Assembly: GCF_021729035.1 (NCBI RefSeq)
Contig: NZ_JAJSAP010000003.1
Location: 372,001-436,000 of the forward strand
Reading direction: 5' to 3'
Source: Microbulbifer sediminum
GTDB lineage: Bacteria > Pseudomonadota > Gammaproteobacteria > Pseudomonadales > Cellvibrionaceae
Length of the DNA: 64,000 bases
Shown here: positions 46,313-53,548 of the stretch, one piece after another
Numbering within the stretch: position 1 is the first letter of the stretch
Layout: each line of letters opens with the position of its first letter
Made by a program: the position numbers and the translations under genes
Notes under the pieces: model-generated
The model's database searches: none
Seen by the model: the letters and a program-made list of their open reading frames with translations, nothing else
What the model was told of the DNA's origin: nothing

Positions 46313-46747
46313 ATGCAACTGACTCCCTTTCACCTGGCCATTCAGGTCCGTGATATTGCCGAGGCCCGCGACTTCTACGGCCGCAAGATGGGCTTTGCCG
46401 AGGGCCGCAGTTCGGACCAGTGGGTGGACTGGAACTTCTTCGGTCACCAGCTGGTGACCCACCTGAACCCGGCCATCGGCCGCGACGGCCAGGTGCCGGC
46501 CATTGCCAACTCCGTGGACGGCCACGGGGTCCCGGTGCCGCACTTTGGCGTGGTGCTGCCGTTTGACCAGTGGCAGGCGTTTGCCGTGCGGGCGCGGGGG
46601 TTTGTGGAGGCGTTTGTGATTGAGCCCTATATCCGCTTTGCGGGGCAGCCCGGGGAGCAGGGGACGATGTTCTTTATGGACCCCAGTGGGAATGCGCTGG
46701 AGTTCAAGGGGTTTCGGGATATTGAGGGGGAGTTGTTTGCTAAGTAA
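46313..46747 (+). CDS. VOC-superfamily protein, dioxygenase-like
   Basis: The 144-residue protein begins PFHLAIQVRDIAEARDFYGRKMGF and ends DPSGNALEFKGFRD, with His in PFHLAI, HFGVVL and the final Glu in NALEFKG as likely metal ligands. This is the glyoxalase/extradiol type fold. GAGGA precedes the ATG. Substrate unknown. Confidence 0.85.
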   Translation: MQLTPFHLAIQVRDIAEARDFYGRKMGFAEGRSSDQWVDWNFFGHQLVTHLNPAIGRDGQVPAIANSVDGHGVPVPHFGVVLPFDQWQAFAVRARGFVEAFVIEPYIRFAGQPGEQGTMFFMDPSGNALEFKGFRDIEGELFAK

Positions 46748-46865
46748 TGTACTGGGGTGAAGGGTAAGCTCGTCGCCCAAGGGCCTGAACTTTGCGCCCG
46801 TGTGGACTGGGGGCTTTGTGGCTGCCTGAATGCCGGCGTCAGCTTCGCTGCTCCGGCGAACCGCC

Positions 46866-46929
46866 GGTCTGCCGGCCCAGCGGTCTGCCGGCCCAGCGGT
46901 CTGCCGGCCCAGCGGTGTGCCGGCCCAGC
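46866..46929. repeat. Four tandem copies of a 16-bp unit
   Basis: The unit GGTCTGCCGGCCCAGC occurs four times head to tail; the last copy has one change (T to G). It lies between two converging genes. Each copy contains the palindrome GCCGGC. Confidence 0.85.
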
Positions 46930-46950
46930 GGGATGACGCGAGGCGAAGGA

Positions 46951-47514
46951 CTAGCCGGCGATACGCTGGAACAGGCCCGCCAGCTCGTCGAAGCGGGAAA
47001 ACCGGTGCCCGCCGTCCTCAAATAGGATGGGTTCGATATCGCAGTGGCCGCGGAGCATTTCCAGGGTCCGCGTGCTGTCCAGCACCTCGTCATCCATGGC
47101 GAGAACATGGGTCACCAGCTTGCCGGTGTCCTTCACGGCATAGTCCCGGGTCGCTTCGAGATCTTCTGGGGAGACAGTGATGGTCTCGTCAGAACCATAC
47201 ACTCCGTAAGTGCCCGGCTGCAGGGATTGCCAGGGTCGCATGGAGGGATTGATCGCCACCCCCGGCACCCCGAACCTGCAGGCCGCCCAGCGGCTCCAGA
47301 AGCCACCGAACGAGGTTCCCGCGAAGGCGACGATATTGTCCGCCCCGTGCTCTTCCACCACGCGTTTCAGGGTGGCTGCGGCAATGGCCGGGTGGTGCGG
47401 CTGGTAGTCCAGCCCGACCACCTCGATGCCCGGCAGGGCGCTACGGAGGGTTTCAACCTTGGCGGATTTGCCGGGCAGGCTGCGGAAGCCGTGGAGGTAA
47501 AAAAGATAGCGCAC
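46951..47514 (-). CDS. yqiA: YqiA-like esterase
   Basis: The 187-residue alpha/beta hydrolase starts MRYLFYLHGFRSLPGKSAK. It has nucleophile Ser68 in GTSFGG, a likely acid in MDDEVLDS and the His in DGGHRF. This is the UPF0227/YqiA type of short esterase. The symbol rests on overall pattern only. Confidence 0.8.
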   Translation of the reverse strand: MRYLFYLHGFRSLPGKSAKVETLRSALPGIEVVGLDYQPHHPAIAAATLKRVVEEHGADNIVAFAGTSFGGFWSRWAACRFGVPGVAINPSMRPWQSLQPGTYGVYGSDETITVSPEDLEATRDYAVKDTGKLVTHVLAMDDEVLDSTRTLEMLRGHCDIEPILFEDGGHRFSRFDELAGLFQRIAG

Positions 47515-47646
47515 TTGTGTATTTCCTGTTTATCCGTTGGTTGAACTTGCTATCTCACAGTACCGACGAGCGCGCCTGCCCCTTTCTTGATGTAGGTTTT
47601 CGACAGGCCACTGCTTAGTATGCTCTCGGGATATTCTGCCAATCAG

Positions 47647-47931
47647 TCAAATTCTCCACAATATCTTCTCTCCGTAAAGTATCCGCGCCAATAACCGCAG
47701 CAAAACGATCACACCCATCGATAATAATGCCATCCATGAAAATATTTTGGCTGTCTTATCGCTATCGAATACGACGAGCAAAAACCAGACAGCTATCTCT
47801 GGCCCTATAATTAATAGCTTCCTAAAATAATTACAAAATACTTTTTGAGAATGATAAACAAAATATGCGTATACCGCGGAGACAGAGCCTAACTCTTTAA
47901 CGTGGCGCTTCAGTTTGCCAGAACAAGGCAC
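47647..47931 (-). CDS. Small membrane protein, unknown
   Basis: The 94-residue product has two hydrophobic segments (about 40-54 and 63-84) after a basic, aromatic N-terminus. It begins with GTG and a weak ribosome site. It lies in AT-rich sequence and may be a recent acquisition. Coding status is uncertain. Confidence 0.4.
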   Translation of the reverse strand: MPCSGKLKRHVKELGSVSAVYAYFVYHSQKVFCNYFRKLLIIGPEIAVWFLLVVFDSDKTAKIFSWMALLSMGVIVLLRLLARILYGEKILWRI

Positions 47932-48014
47932 ATTGTCACTTCAGCCTTCTATAAATCATAAATCACTGTGGTTCAATGCACCTGAACAGATAACGGACTA
48001 TCGAGATTTTCACG

Positions 48015-48830
48015 ATGCACACTTCGGCATGGCTACTTTTATTTTTAGCATTCTCTTCCGCCACAAATAATAATCAGGAATCTGGCATCCCAGTGGAGTT
48101 GACGCAACCCTACCTGGAAACGCTCTTCGAACATGCACATAAGAACCCCAGGAGAACATCTGATGACTGGCTCTCCAGAATTGACAATGATATCTCTGCA
48201 GGACGACGGGAAAGCCTGGTTAAAACCGCATTAGATTTGGGTTTGGATCTCGAGTTTTTAGCCAAATACGGCTTAGAAAAACACGAAAACGGAAGTTATT
48301 CTGCAAACCTCGGTGATCACCCGCAGTGGATCACCATGGCAGACATAGCTCGCTCTGTAACCAGCCGGGGTTATTTAGCTACAAATTCCGAATCCCTGCT
48401 GGATCGAGGAATCCCGAAATCCGATCTCGATATATTACTGGAACACTCCGAAAGCAATTCTTATATGTCAGTCAAATTTACTGCAATGCTGAGCTTTCTA
48501 TCAGAGGCAGAGAAGTATATAGAGCTTATCCGAGGACCAGGTGATCACGAACAACTGTTTACAAAGCTTCTGCTGTTAAGCAACCAGATACAGGCTGATT
48601 ATGAACAAGAGTGGGCCTTCAACCTTCTTAACCGGCTGACCAAACGCACGCGGATGATACTTCTGGAAGAGGCCCTGTCAATTCAGAAAATAAAGAAGTT
48701 TTCGAATGAAGGTTTAAGTCATCAGGAAAAGAAACATGCCCTTTTCCGATCGATAACCTCAGAAAAAATTAAAAAACAGCTACACCAACAATTGAATCAT
48801 CTGAATGGCAGGACAAACAATGACGATTAA
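48015..48830 (+). CDS. Exported protein of unknown function, first of three
   Basis: The 271-residue product has a short N-terminal hydrophobic signal (SAWLLLFLAFSSA). It is otherwise polar and mainly helical, with a Lys/Gln-rich C-terminal part. No family was recognised. The next gene starts inside its last codons (11-base overlap), so the two are translationally coupled. Codon use is AT-rich compared with flanking core genes. Confidence 0.65.
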   Translation: MHTSAWLLLFLAFSSATNNNQESGIPVELTQPYLETLFEHAHKNPRRTSDDWLSRIDNDISAGRRESLVKTALDLGLDLEFLAKYGLEKHENGSYSANLGDHPQWITMADIARSVTSRGYLATNSESLLDRGIPKSDLDILLEHSESNSYMSVKFTAMLSFLSEAEKYIELIRGPGDHEQLFTKLLLLSNQIQADYEQEWAFNLLNRLTKRTRMILLEEALSIQKIKKFSNEGLSHQEKKHALFRSITSEKIKKQLHQQLNHLNGRTNNDD

Positions 48831-49347
48831 ATTGATTAGAGCACTACTACCGATAACCTTCTTGTTCCTGGCAATTAATGCCGATGCTATTGTGACGGTC
48901 ACCGCAGATGGGGATCTCAAGCAAGTCAGCGGGAGCCAGTACAGCCTGTTTTCATCCACAACGGCTTTTTCTTCAATCCCTGGCCTTTATGTCTCCGCCA
49001 CCACGGGCTTCGACTTCAAGTGTCCGTTCAATGGAGCTGGTCCGATTAGAGGGAAAGACAGAGGTATTGCGCTTAACGGTCTTGAAATTGGAATCGTCCA
49101 CTCAAAGAACCAGAATCCTGGCTATACACAATGGACCGGCGGCACTGCTGACTGTACTCACAATTTTCGGGGAACAGGAGACGCCGGCAGCACTACAGCA
49201 GGGTTTTCCTATGTAGGTATCGGTGTTGCTTATCAACTTGTAGGCTTTTCCGATGAAGACGAAAGAACTATCGTGAAGACCTTTGTGAAGACACCCCCGC
49301 CCCCGCCGCCAATCTGCACACCCTGCCCTAGGTGCCAGATTCCGTAA
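48820..49347 (+). CDS. Exported protein of unknown function with Pro/Cys tail, second of three
   Basis: The 175-residue product has a signal peptide (LIRALLPITFLFLAINADA) and a beta-rich Gly/Ser/Thr body. It ends in a Pro run followed by ICTPCPRCQIP with three cysteines. The proline stretch may act as a spacer to a disulfide- or metal-bound end. I chose the ATG at 48820, which overlaps the previous gene. No family was recognised. Confidence 0.65.
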   Translation: MTIKLIRALLPITFLFLAINADAIVTVTADGDLKQVSGSQYSLFSSTTAFSSIPGLYVSATTGFDFKCPFNGAGPIRGKDRGIALNGLEIGIVHSKNQNPGYTQWTGGTADCTHNFRGTGDAGSTTAGFSYVGIGVAYQLVGFSDEDERTIVKTFVKTPPPPPPICTPCPRCQIP

Positions 49348-49387
49348 CCTCCGATCATAATAAGTTCTATCTGAAGCGAGATATGAA

Positions 49388-50050
49388 ATGAATAGGAAAA
49401 ATTTTGTATATCCACTAGCACAAAACTTGATCTGTGCATTTGTTCTGGCTTGCCCGGGTGCCTGGGCATGCTATACCGATCCGCTGATTATTGACCTGGG
49501 AAGGGATCGCCTGAAGCTTGCGGATAAAGGAGTGGGTGTAGCGTACGACTTTATGGGTTGGGATCTTCCCGCACCCGTGCAATGGGTTAAAGCCGAGGGC
49601 AATGAGGCATTCCTGGTCCGTGACCACAATCAGAATGGCATCGTTGATAATGGCCAGGAGCTCTTTGGCGACAACATACGCCTGCAGGATGGGAGCGGCA
49701 TGGCGAGGAATGGGTTCCAAGCCCTGGCTCAATTTGACCTCCCATTACTAGGCGGAAACGACGATGGGCTGATCACTGCCGACGATGTTATCTGGCACGA
49801 ACTCGCTCTTTGGTTGGATATCGATGGAGATGGAGTTTCCACAGATAACGAAATCATCACACTGGAAAGTCAGGGCATAAAGGCATTTGACATTATTCCC
49901 AATATCATTAATCGCTATGACCGTGCAGGAAATCGTATCTCGCTCTGGGATTGGGTTCACGCGGAACGCATCGATAGGAAGGGAAAAGTAAAAGCAGTGA
50001 GATATAAAATGTATGATGTCACATTCGCTCCGCTACCCTCGGAAGCCTGA
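49388..50050 (+). CDS. Exported EF-hand-like calcium-binding protein, third of three
   Basis: The 220-residue product has a signal peptide (LICAFVLACPGAWA). It then has PLIIDLGRDRLKL followed by three Asp-rich loops of EF-hand type: DHNQNGIVDNGQELFG (about 79-94), NDDGLITADD (about 124-133) and DIDGDGVSTDNEI (about 144-156). The same arrangement occurs in C-terminal parts of large hemagglutinin- or RTX-like secreted proteins. Here it stands alone. It is probably calcium-stabilised and extracellular or periplasmic. Confidence 0.75.
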   Translation: MNRKNFVYPLAQNLICAFVLACPGAWACYTDPLIIDLGRDRLKLADKGVGVAYDFMGWDLPAPVQWVKAEGNEAFLVRDHNQNGIVDNGQELFGDNIRLQDGSGMARNGFQALAQFDLPLLGGNDDGLITADDVIWHELALWLDIDGDGVSTDNEIITLESQGIKAFDIIPNIINRYDRAGNRISLWDWVHAERIDRKGKVKAVRYKMYDVTFAPLPSEA

Positions 50051-50157
50051 ATTTCGCTGGTTGTGCACTTGCACGCTTAACCAAGTGTATGTAGCCGGAG
50101 CTGCTTGGAGCGTATTTTCTGCGTATAGCCTCCCCAATCTACTTGGTACGCCTATAG

Positions 50158-50331
50158 GAAAAAGCAGCCGCCAAAGGGCGGCAAATAGCCCTTTGTGGCT
50201 ATTTACGCTTTGTGATCCAGTTGGCACTTTTGGAGGTGTTCACCGTAACCGTGAGCAGACAGGAGTGTTATCTGGACAGGGAAGTTCACCCTGATGGCGG
50301 GATAAAGGAATATCTGGCCACCGCCTACTGA
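50158..50331 (+). other. Possible short coding remnant with two hairpins
   Basis: A frame open from 50158 to the stop at 50329-50331 encodes a plausible end (LEVFTVTVSRQECYLDREV, then GGIKEYLATAY). It has no clear start. Stems GCCGCC/GGCGGC (50167-50182) and AAATAGCC/GGCTATTT (50183-50204) lie in its first part. A terminator follows 20 bases after the stop, so something is or was transcribed here. Confidence 0.25.
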
Positions 50332-50350
50332 AGCAAACCTGCAGAATTTT

Positions 50351-50378
50351 ACCGGGGCATTTATTGCCCCGGTTTTTT
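50351..50378 (+). terminator. Rho-independent terminator
   Basis: ACCGGGGC pairs with GCCCCGGT around ATTTATT and runs into six T residues. It lies 300 bases after the EF-hand-like gene. Confidence 0.88.
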
Positions 50379-50568
50379 ATTCACCCGGCTTCCAGGAATT
50401 CCCCCGCAATAACCCTGCATCCACCTGGCTGTCATGCCGGCGTCGCCGGCGTGGGGCTTATCGCTCTGGCGGAAACAATAATTTTGGGGAAGCAATTGTG
50501 CATTCGAAAGGTACCAATTCCGCACTACCGCGCTTCGAAAGCCTCACTTTTAAAGGTGAGGTTTTTTA
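50379..50568 (+). ncRNA. Candidate small RNA or leader between two terminators
   Basis: No convincing gene lies here, yet the stretch ends in a good terminator. A transcript starting between the two terminators would be a free RNA of at most about 190 bases. It contains internal complementarity (GCCGGCGTCGCCGGC at about 50439-50453). No known RNA family was recognised. The region on to 50862 otherwise holds only the GH16 promoter. Confidence 0.2.
50542..50568 (+). terminator. Rho-independent terminator
   Basis: CCTCAC pairs with GTGAGG (50542-50561), extended by TTT/AAA pairing, followed by six T residues. It ends whatever is transcribed from the 50.4 kb stretch. Confidence 0.8.
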
Positions 50569-50738
50569 TTCTTTTCCTCGTTACGCCCGCATCCGTTCAT
50601 ATTCGACACCTTGTTTCTTTTTCGTGCGTCCCGCTACTTTTCCGTTTCCCAATCAAATTTTAACTGCATCACACTCCCTGGCATGCAGATCAACTTTTAT
50701 TACTTTGTCTATCTTCCTCTGTTCCGCGTCGCCGCGCT

Positions 50739-50752
50739 TTTGATCCGCCCCG
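50739..50752 (+). promoter_or_regulatory. Motif shared upstream of both large GH16 genes (copy 1)
   Basis: TTTGATCCGCCCCG occurs 111 bases before the first GH16 start and again 113 bases before the second (53423-53436). Equal distance and identity suggest either a regulator site or residue of the duplication. Confidence 0.4.
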
Positions 50753-50862
50753 CCGAATTGGCCAGTGCTTCAACTGCCCGCCGCTTACTCGATTGCTAAC
50801 TTGGTGCGCGCACCGCACCAATTGGAGGCGGTGCTTTGAAAATAAAATCGAGGAAATCGAGT

Positions 50863-53022
50863 ATGCACAGCGATAAGAGAAATAAATGCGTGCTGTTCGG
50901 CGCGGCGATGCTGGCATCGTCCCTGGCCTTCGGGCAGCAATGCCAGAGTCCCACTCCCGTATGGGAAGACAATTTCGACGGTACCGCCCTGGACACCACC
51001 AAGTGGGAACCGATGATCGGTGACGGCTGCACCTACGGGATCTGCGGCTGGGGCAACAACGAGCTGCAGTATTACCAGGCCGAGAATGCCGTGGTAGAGA
51101 ACGGCATCCTGACCATCACTGCGCGCAAGGAGCGGGTGAAGAGCAAGGGCTATACCTCCGCGCGCCTGCGCACCGCCAACATGCCCAATGGCGGCGAGTG
51201 GACCAACGGCCGCTTCGAGGCACGCATCAAGCTGCCGGACGGCGCCGGCATGTGGCCGGCCTTCTGGATGCTGCCCACCGACCCGGACGTGGGCTGGCCC
51301 ACCAGCGGCGAGATCGACATCATGGAGTCCACCGGCCAGGCGGACGAGTATGTATCCGGCACCCTGCACTACGGCCAGCCCTACCCGGACAATTCCTTTA
51401 CCGGCAACCGGCTGCTGACCCAGCCCGAGCCCTGGTCGGCCGACTTCCACACCTATGCGCTGGAGTGGGAGCCGAACGAGATGCGCTGGTATGTGGATGA
51501 CCAGCTGTACGCCACCCTCACGCCCCAGGACCTGACGGATTCCTCCTACTGGACCTTCGAGGATTACCAGTACCACTTCCTGCTGAACATGGCGGTGGGC
51601 GGCAACCTGGGCGGCCCGGTGGATGACTCGGCGCTGCCGCAGACCATGCAGGTGGATTACGTGCGCGTGTATGACCAGGGCCAGCCGGCCATCACCGGCG
51701 ACCGCATTGTGGAGAACGGCTCCACCACCACCTATTCCGTGGCCGGTACCGTGGGCGGCAACCCGGGCTTCAGCTGGAGCCTGCCTGCCGATGCCACGCT
51801 GGTCTCCGGTGCCGGCAGTGACACCATCACCGTGCAGTGGGGCAGCAATGGCGGCGACGTGGCGGTGAGCGTGAGCGACAGCTGCGGCAGCGCCGACCTG
51901 AGCCTGCCGGTGTACGTGGCACCGAAGCTGGTACAGGAGCAGGTGCTGGATGACTTCGAGGCGAACCGCCAGCTGGCCTACACCACCGCCGACGGCACCT
52001 TTGTGCAGGACGCGGCCAACCCGGCCCCGGACGCCACCAACGGTTCCGCCACCGTGGCCATGTACACCCGCGATGCCGCGGCGCAGTATGACGTGATCAT
52101 CGCCGACACTACTGCCATCCCGGATGCGGACCCGTTCCTGGCCGGCAACAAGGCGTTCTATATGGACGTGTTCACCAGCGCCGCCCCGGGCACGCAGATC
52201 CTGGTGCAGCTGGAGGACAGCTCCACGGCCACCGCCACCAACTACCCCACCGGGCGCCATTCCAAGTACGCCGCCTACGTGGGCGAGGGCAGCGGCTGGC
52301 AGCGGCTGAAGTTCGAGCTGGACGACCGCATCGACGGCGGCACCCCGGCCAACGCGGTGGACAGCCTGGTGATCCTGTTCGACCCCAACACCTTCAATGG
52401 CGACACCTACTACTGGGACAACTTCGATATCTACGGCCTGGACGGCAGCAGCAACCAGGCACCCGTTGCCAGCGGCAGCGGCAGCTGTGACGGGCTGGGC
52501 TGCAGCTTCGACGGCAGCGCCAGCACCGATGCGGACGGTTCCATCGCCAGCTACGCCTGGGACTTCGGTGACGGCAACAACGGCAGCGGTGTCGCGCCCT
52601 CACATACCTATGCCGTGAGCGGTACCTACACCGTCACCCTGACGGTCACCGACGACCAGGGTGCCACCGACCAGGACAGCTTCGATGTCACCGCCAGCGA
52701 CGGCGCGGCGGCCACCACCATGTATGTCTCCAGCGTGGTGACCGGCACCCAGTCCGCCGGCCGCGGCCAGAAGTACGCCACCGCCACCGTGACGGTGCTG
52801 GACGACCTGGGCCGCGGCGTGGGCGGCTTGACCGTGACCGGCAACTTCAGCGGCACCATCACCGAGACCGGCGCCACCGCCACTACCGATGCCAGCGGCA
52901 TTGCCACGGTGGTGAGCTCCGCCAGCGCCGGCGGCAATGTGCAGGTGGGCTTCTGCGTGAGCGACCTGGCCGGCGGCAACCTGAGCCACGACACCAGCGC
53001 CAGTGCGGGGCTGTGCCAGTAA
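50863..53022 (+). CDS. GH16 endo-beta-1,3-glucanase (laminarinase), multidomain
   Basis: The 719-residue product has a signal peptide (to about residue 24). Its GH16 domain (about 30-285) has the active-site motif GEIDIME (nucleophile Glu150, Asp152, acid/base Glu155). An Ig/PKD-like domain (about 290-370), a carbohydrate-binding-like beta-sandwich (about 380-540, VLDDFEANRQLAYT ... YYWDNFDIYG), a PKD domain (about 545-625, SYAWDFGDGN) and a C-terminal Ig-like domain ending near GLCQ complete it. ATG at 50863 has GAGGAA upstream. It should cut laminarin outside the cell. Its neighbour is a paralogue of identical length. Confidence 0.92.
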   Translation: MHSDKRNKCVLFGAAMLASSLAFGQQCQSPTPVWEDNFDGTALDTTKWEPMIGDGCTYGICGWGNNELQYYQAENAVVENGILTITARKERVKSKGYTSARLRTANMPNGGEWTNGRFEARIKLPDGAGMWPAFWMLPTDPDVGWPTSGEIDIMESTGQADEYVSGTLHYGQPYPDNSFTGNRLLTQPEPWSADFHTYALEWEPNEMRWYVDDQLYATLTPQDLTDSSYWTFEDYQYHFLLNMAVGGNLGGPVDDSALPQTMQVDYVRVYDQGQPAITGDRIVENGSTTTYSVAGTVGGNPGFSWSLPADATLVSGAGSDTITVQWGSNGGDVAVSVSDSCGSADLSLPVYVAPKLVQEQVLDDFEANRQLAYTTADGTFVQDAANPAPDATNGSATVAMYTRDAAAQYDVIIADTTAIPDADPFLAGNKAFYMDVFTSAAPGTQILVQLEDSSTATATNYPTGRHSKYAAYVGEGSGWQRLKFELDDRIDGGTPANAVDSLVILFDPNTFNGDTYYWDNFDIYGLDGSSNQAPVASGSGSCDGLGCSFDGSASTDADGSIASYAWDFGDGNNGSGVAPSHTYAVSGTYTVTLTVTDDQGATDQDSFDVTASDGAAATTMYVSSVVTGTQSAGRGQKYATATVTVLDDLGRGVGGLTVTGNFSGTITETGATATTDASGIATVVSSASAGGNVQVGFCVSDLAGGNLSHDTSASAGLCQ

Positions 53023-53101
53023 CGGCTGGTTGATACGGGCGGGCCCTGTGTCCGCCCGTGTAAAAAAATAAAATTTGGTACCACAGGATGTGCCTGTGTG
53101 G

Positions 53102-53138
53102 GCCCTGTCTCCGGCGCTGCCGGGGCAGGGCTTTTTTT
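53102..53138 (+). terminator. Rho-independent terminator after first GH16 gene
   Basis: GCCCTG pairs with CAGGGC around an inner CCGGC/GCCGG stem and runs into seven T residues, 80 bases after the stop. Confidence 0.82.
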
Positions 53139-53170
53139 GTTCCGTTCCGGTAAGGGATCGCGTCGGTAAG

Positions 53171-53198
53171 GTATCGCGGCCAGCGGCCGCTCCCACAG
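53171..53198. repeat. REP-like palindrome
   Basis: GCGGCCAGCGGCCGCTCCCA is one member of a short interspersed family (see also 15953, 19121, 22509, 29033 and 30273). It occurs between genes here. The rest of the 526-base gap before the second GH16 gene carries only the terminator and the shared upstream motif. Confidence 0.65.
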
Positions 53199-53422
53199 GG
53201 GAAAGCGCTGCGCGCCTCGGCAATAAATTTCTAAAGGCCATCCATTTAATGGAACTTTATTTCCGCAAGATATTTTCCCGTTTTCTGCCCTTTATTTCCG
53301 TCGGTACCGCCCTTTCTTTCCCATCGGGTCCCCGGTGGGTGAATTCTGTTCGCCAGTGCACCCTGCACCCTTTTGGTTCATAACGGCGATGATGCACCCA
53401 AATCGGGCCACACTGCCGTGCA

Positions 53423-53436
53423 TTTGATCCGCCCCG
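53423..53436 (+). promoter_or_regulatory. Motif shared upstream of both large GH16 genes (copy 2)
   Basis: TTTGATCCGCCCCG is identical to the copy at 50739 and lies at nearly the same distance from the start codon. Confidence 0.4.
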
Positions 53437-53548
53437 ACGCTTCGACCCGTGTCGCCACCACTTTTCTTTTTTCCCGCTGATAACTTGCTTGGTCGCATGG
53501 CAGCGGTCGTGGGCTGTGCAGATAATAATGACTTCGAGGAAATCGAGA

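Noticed and set aside
46866-46929. CRISPR-like array
   Set aside because: Units of 16 bp are directly adjacent with no unique spacers, and no cas gene is present.
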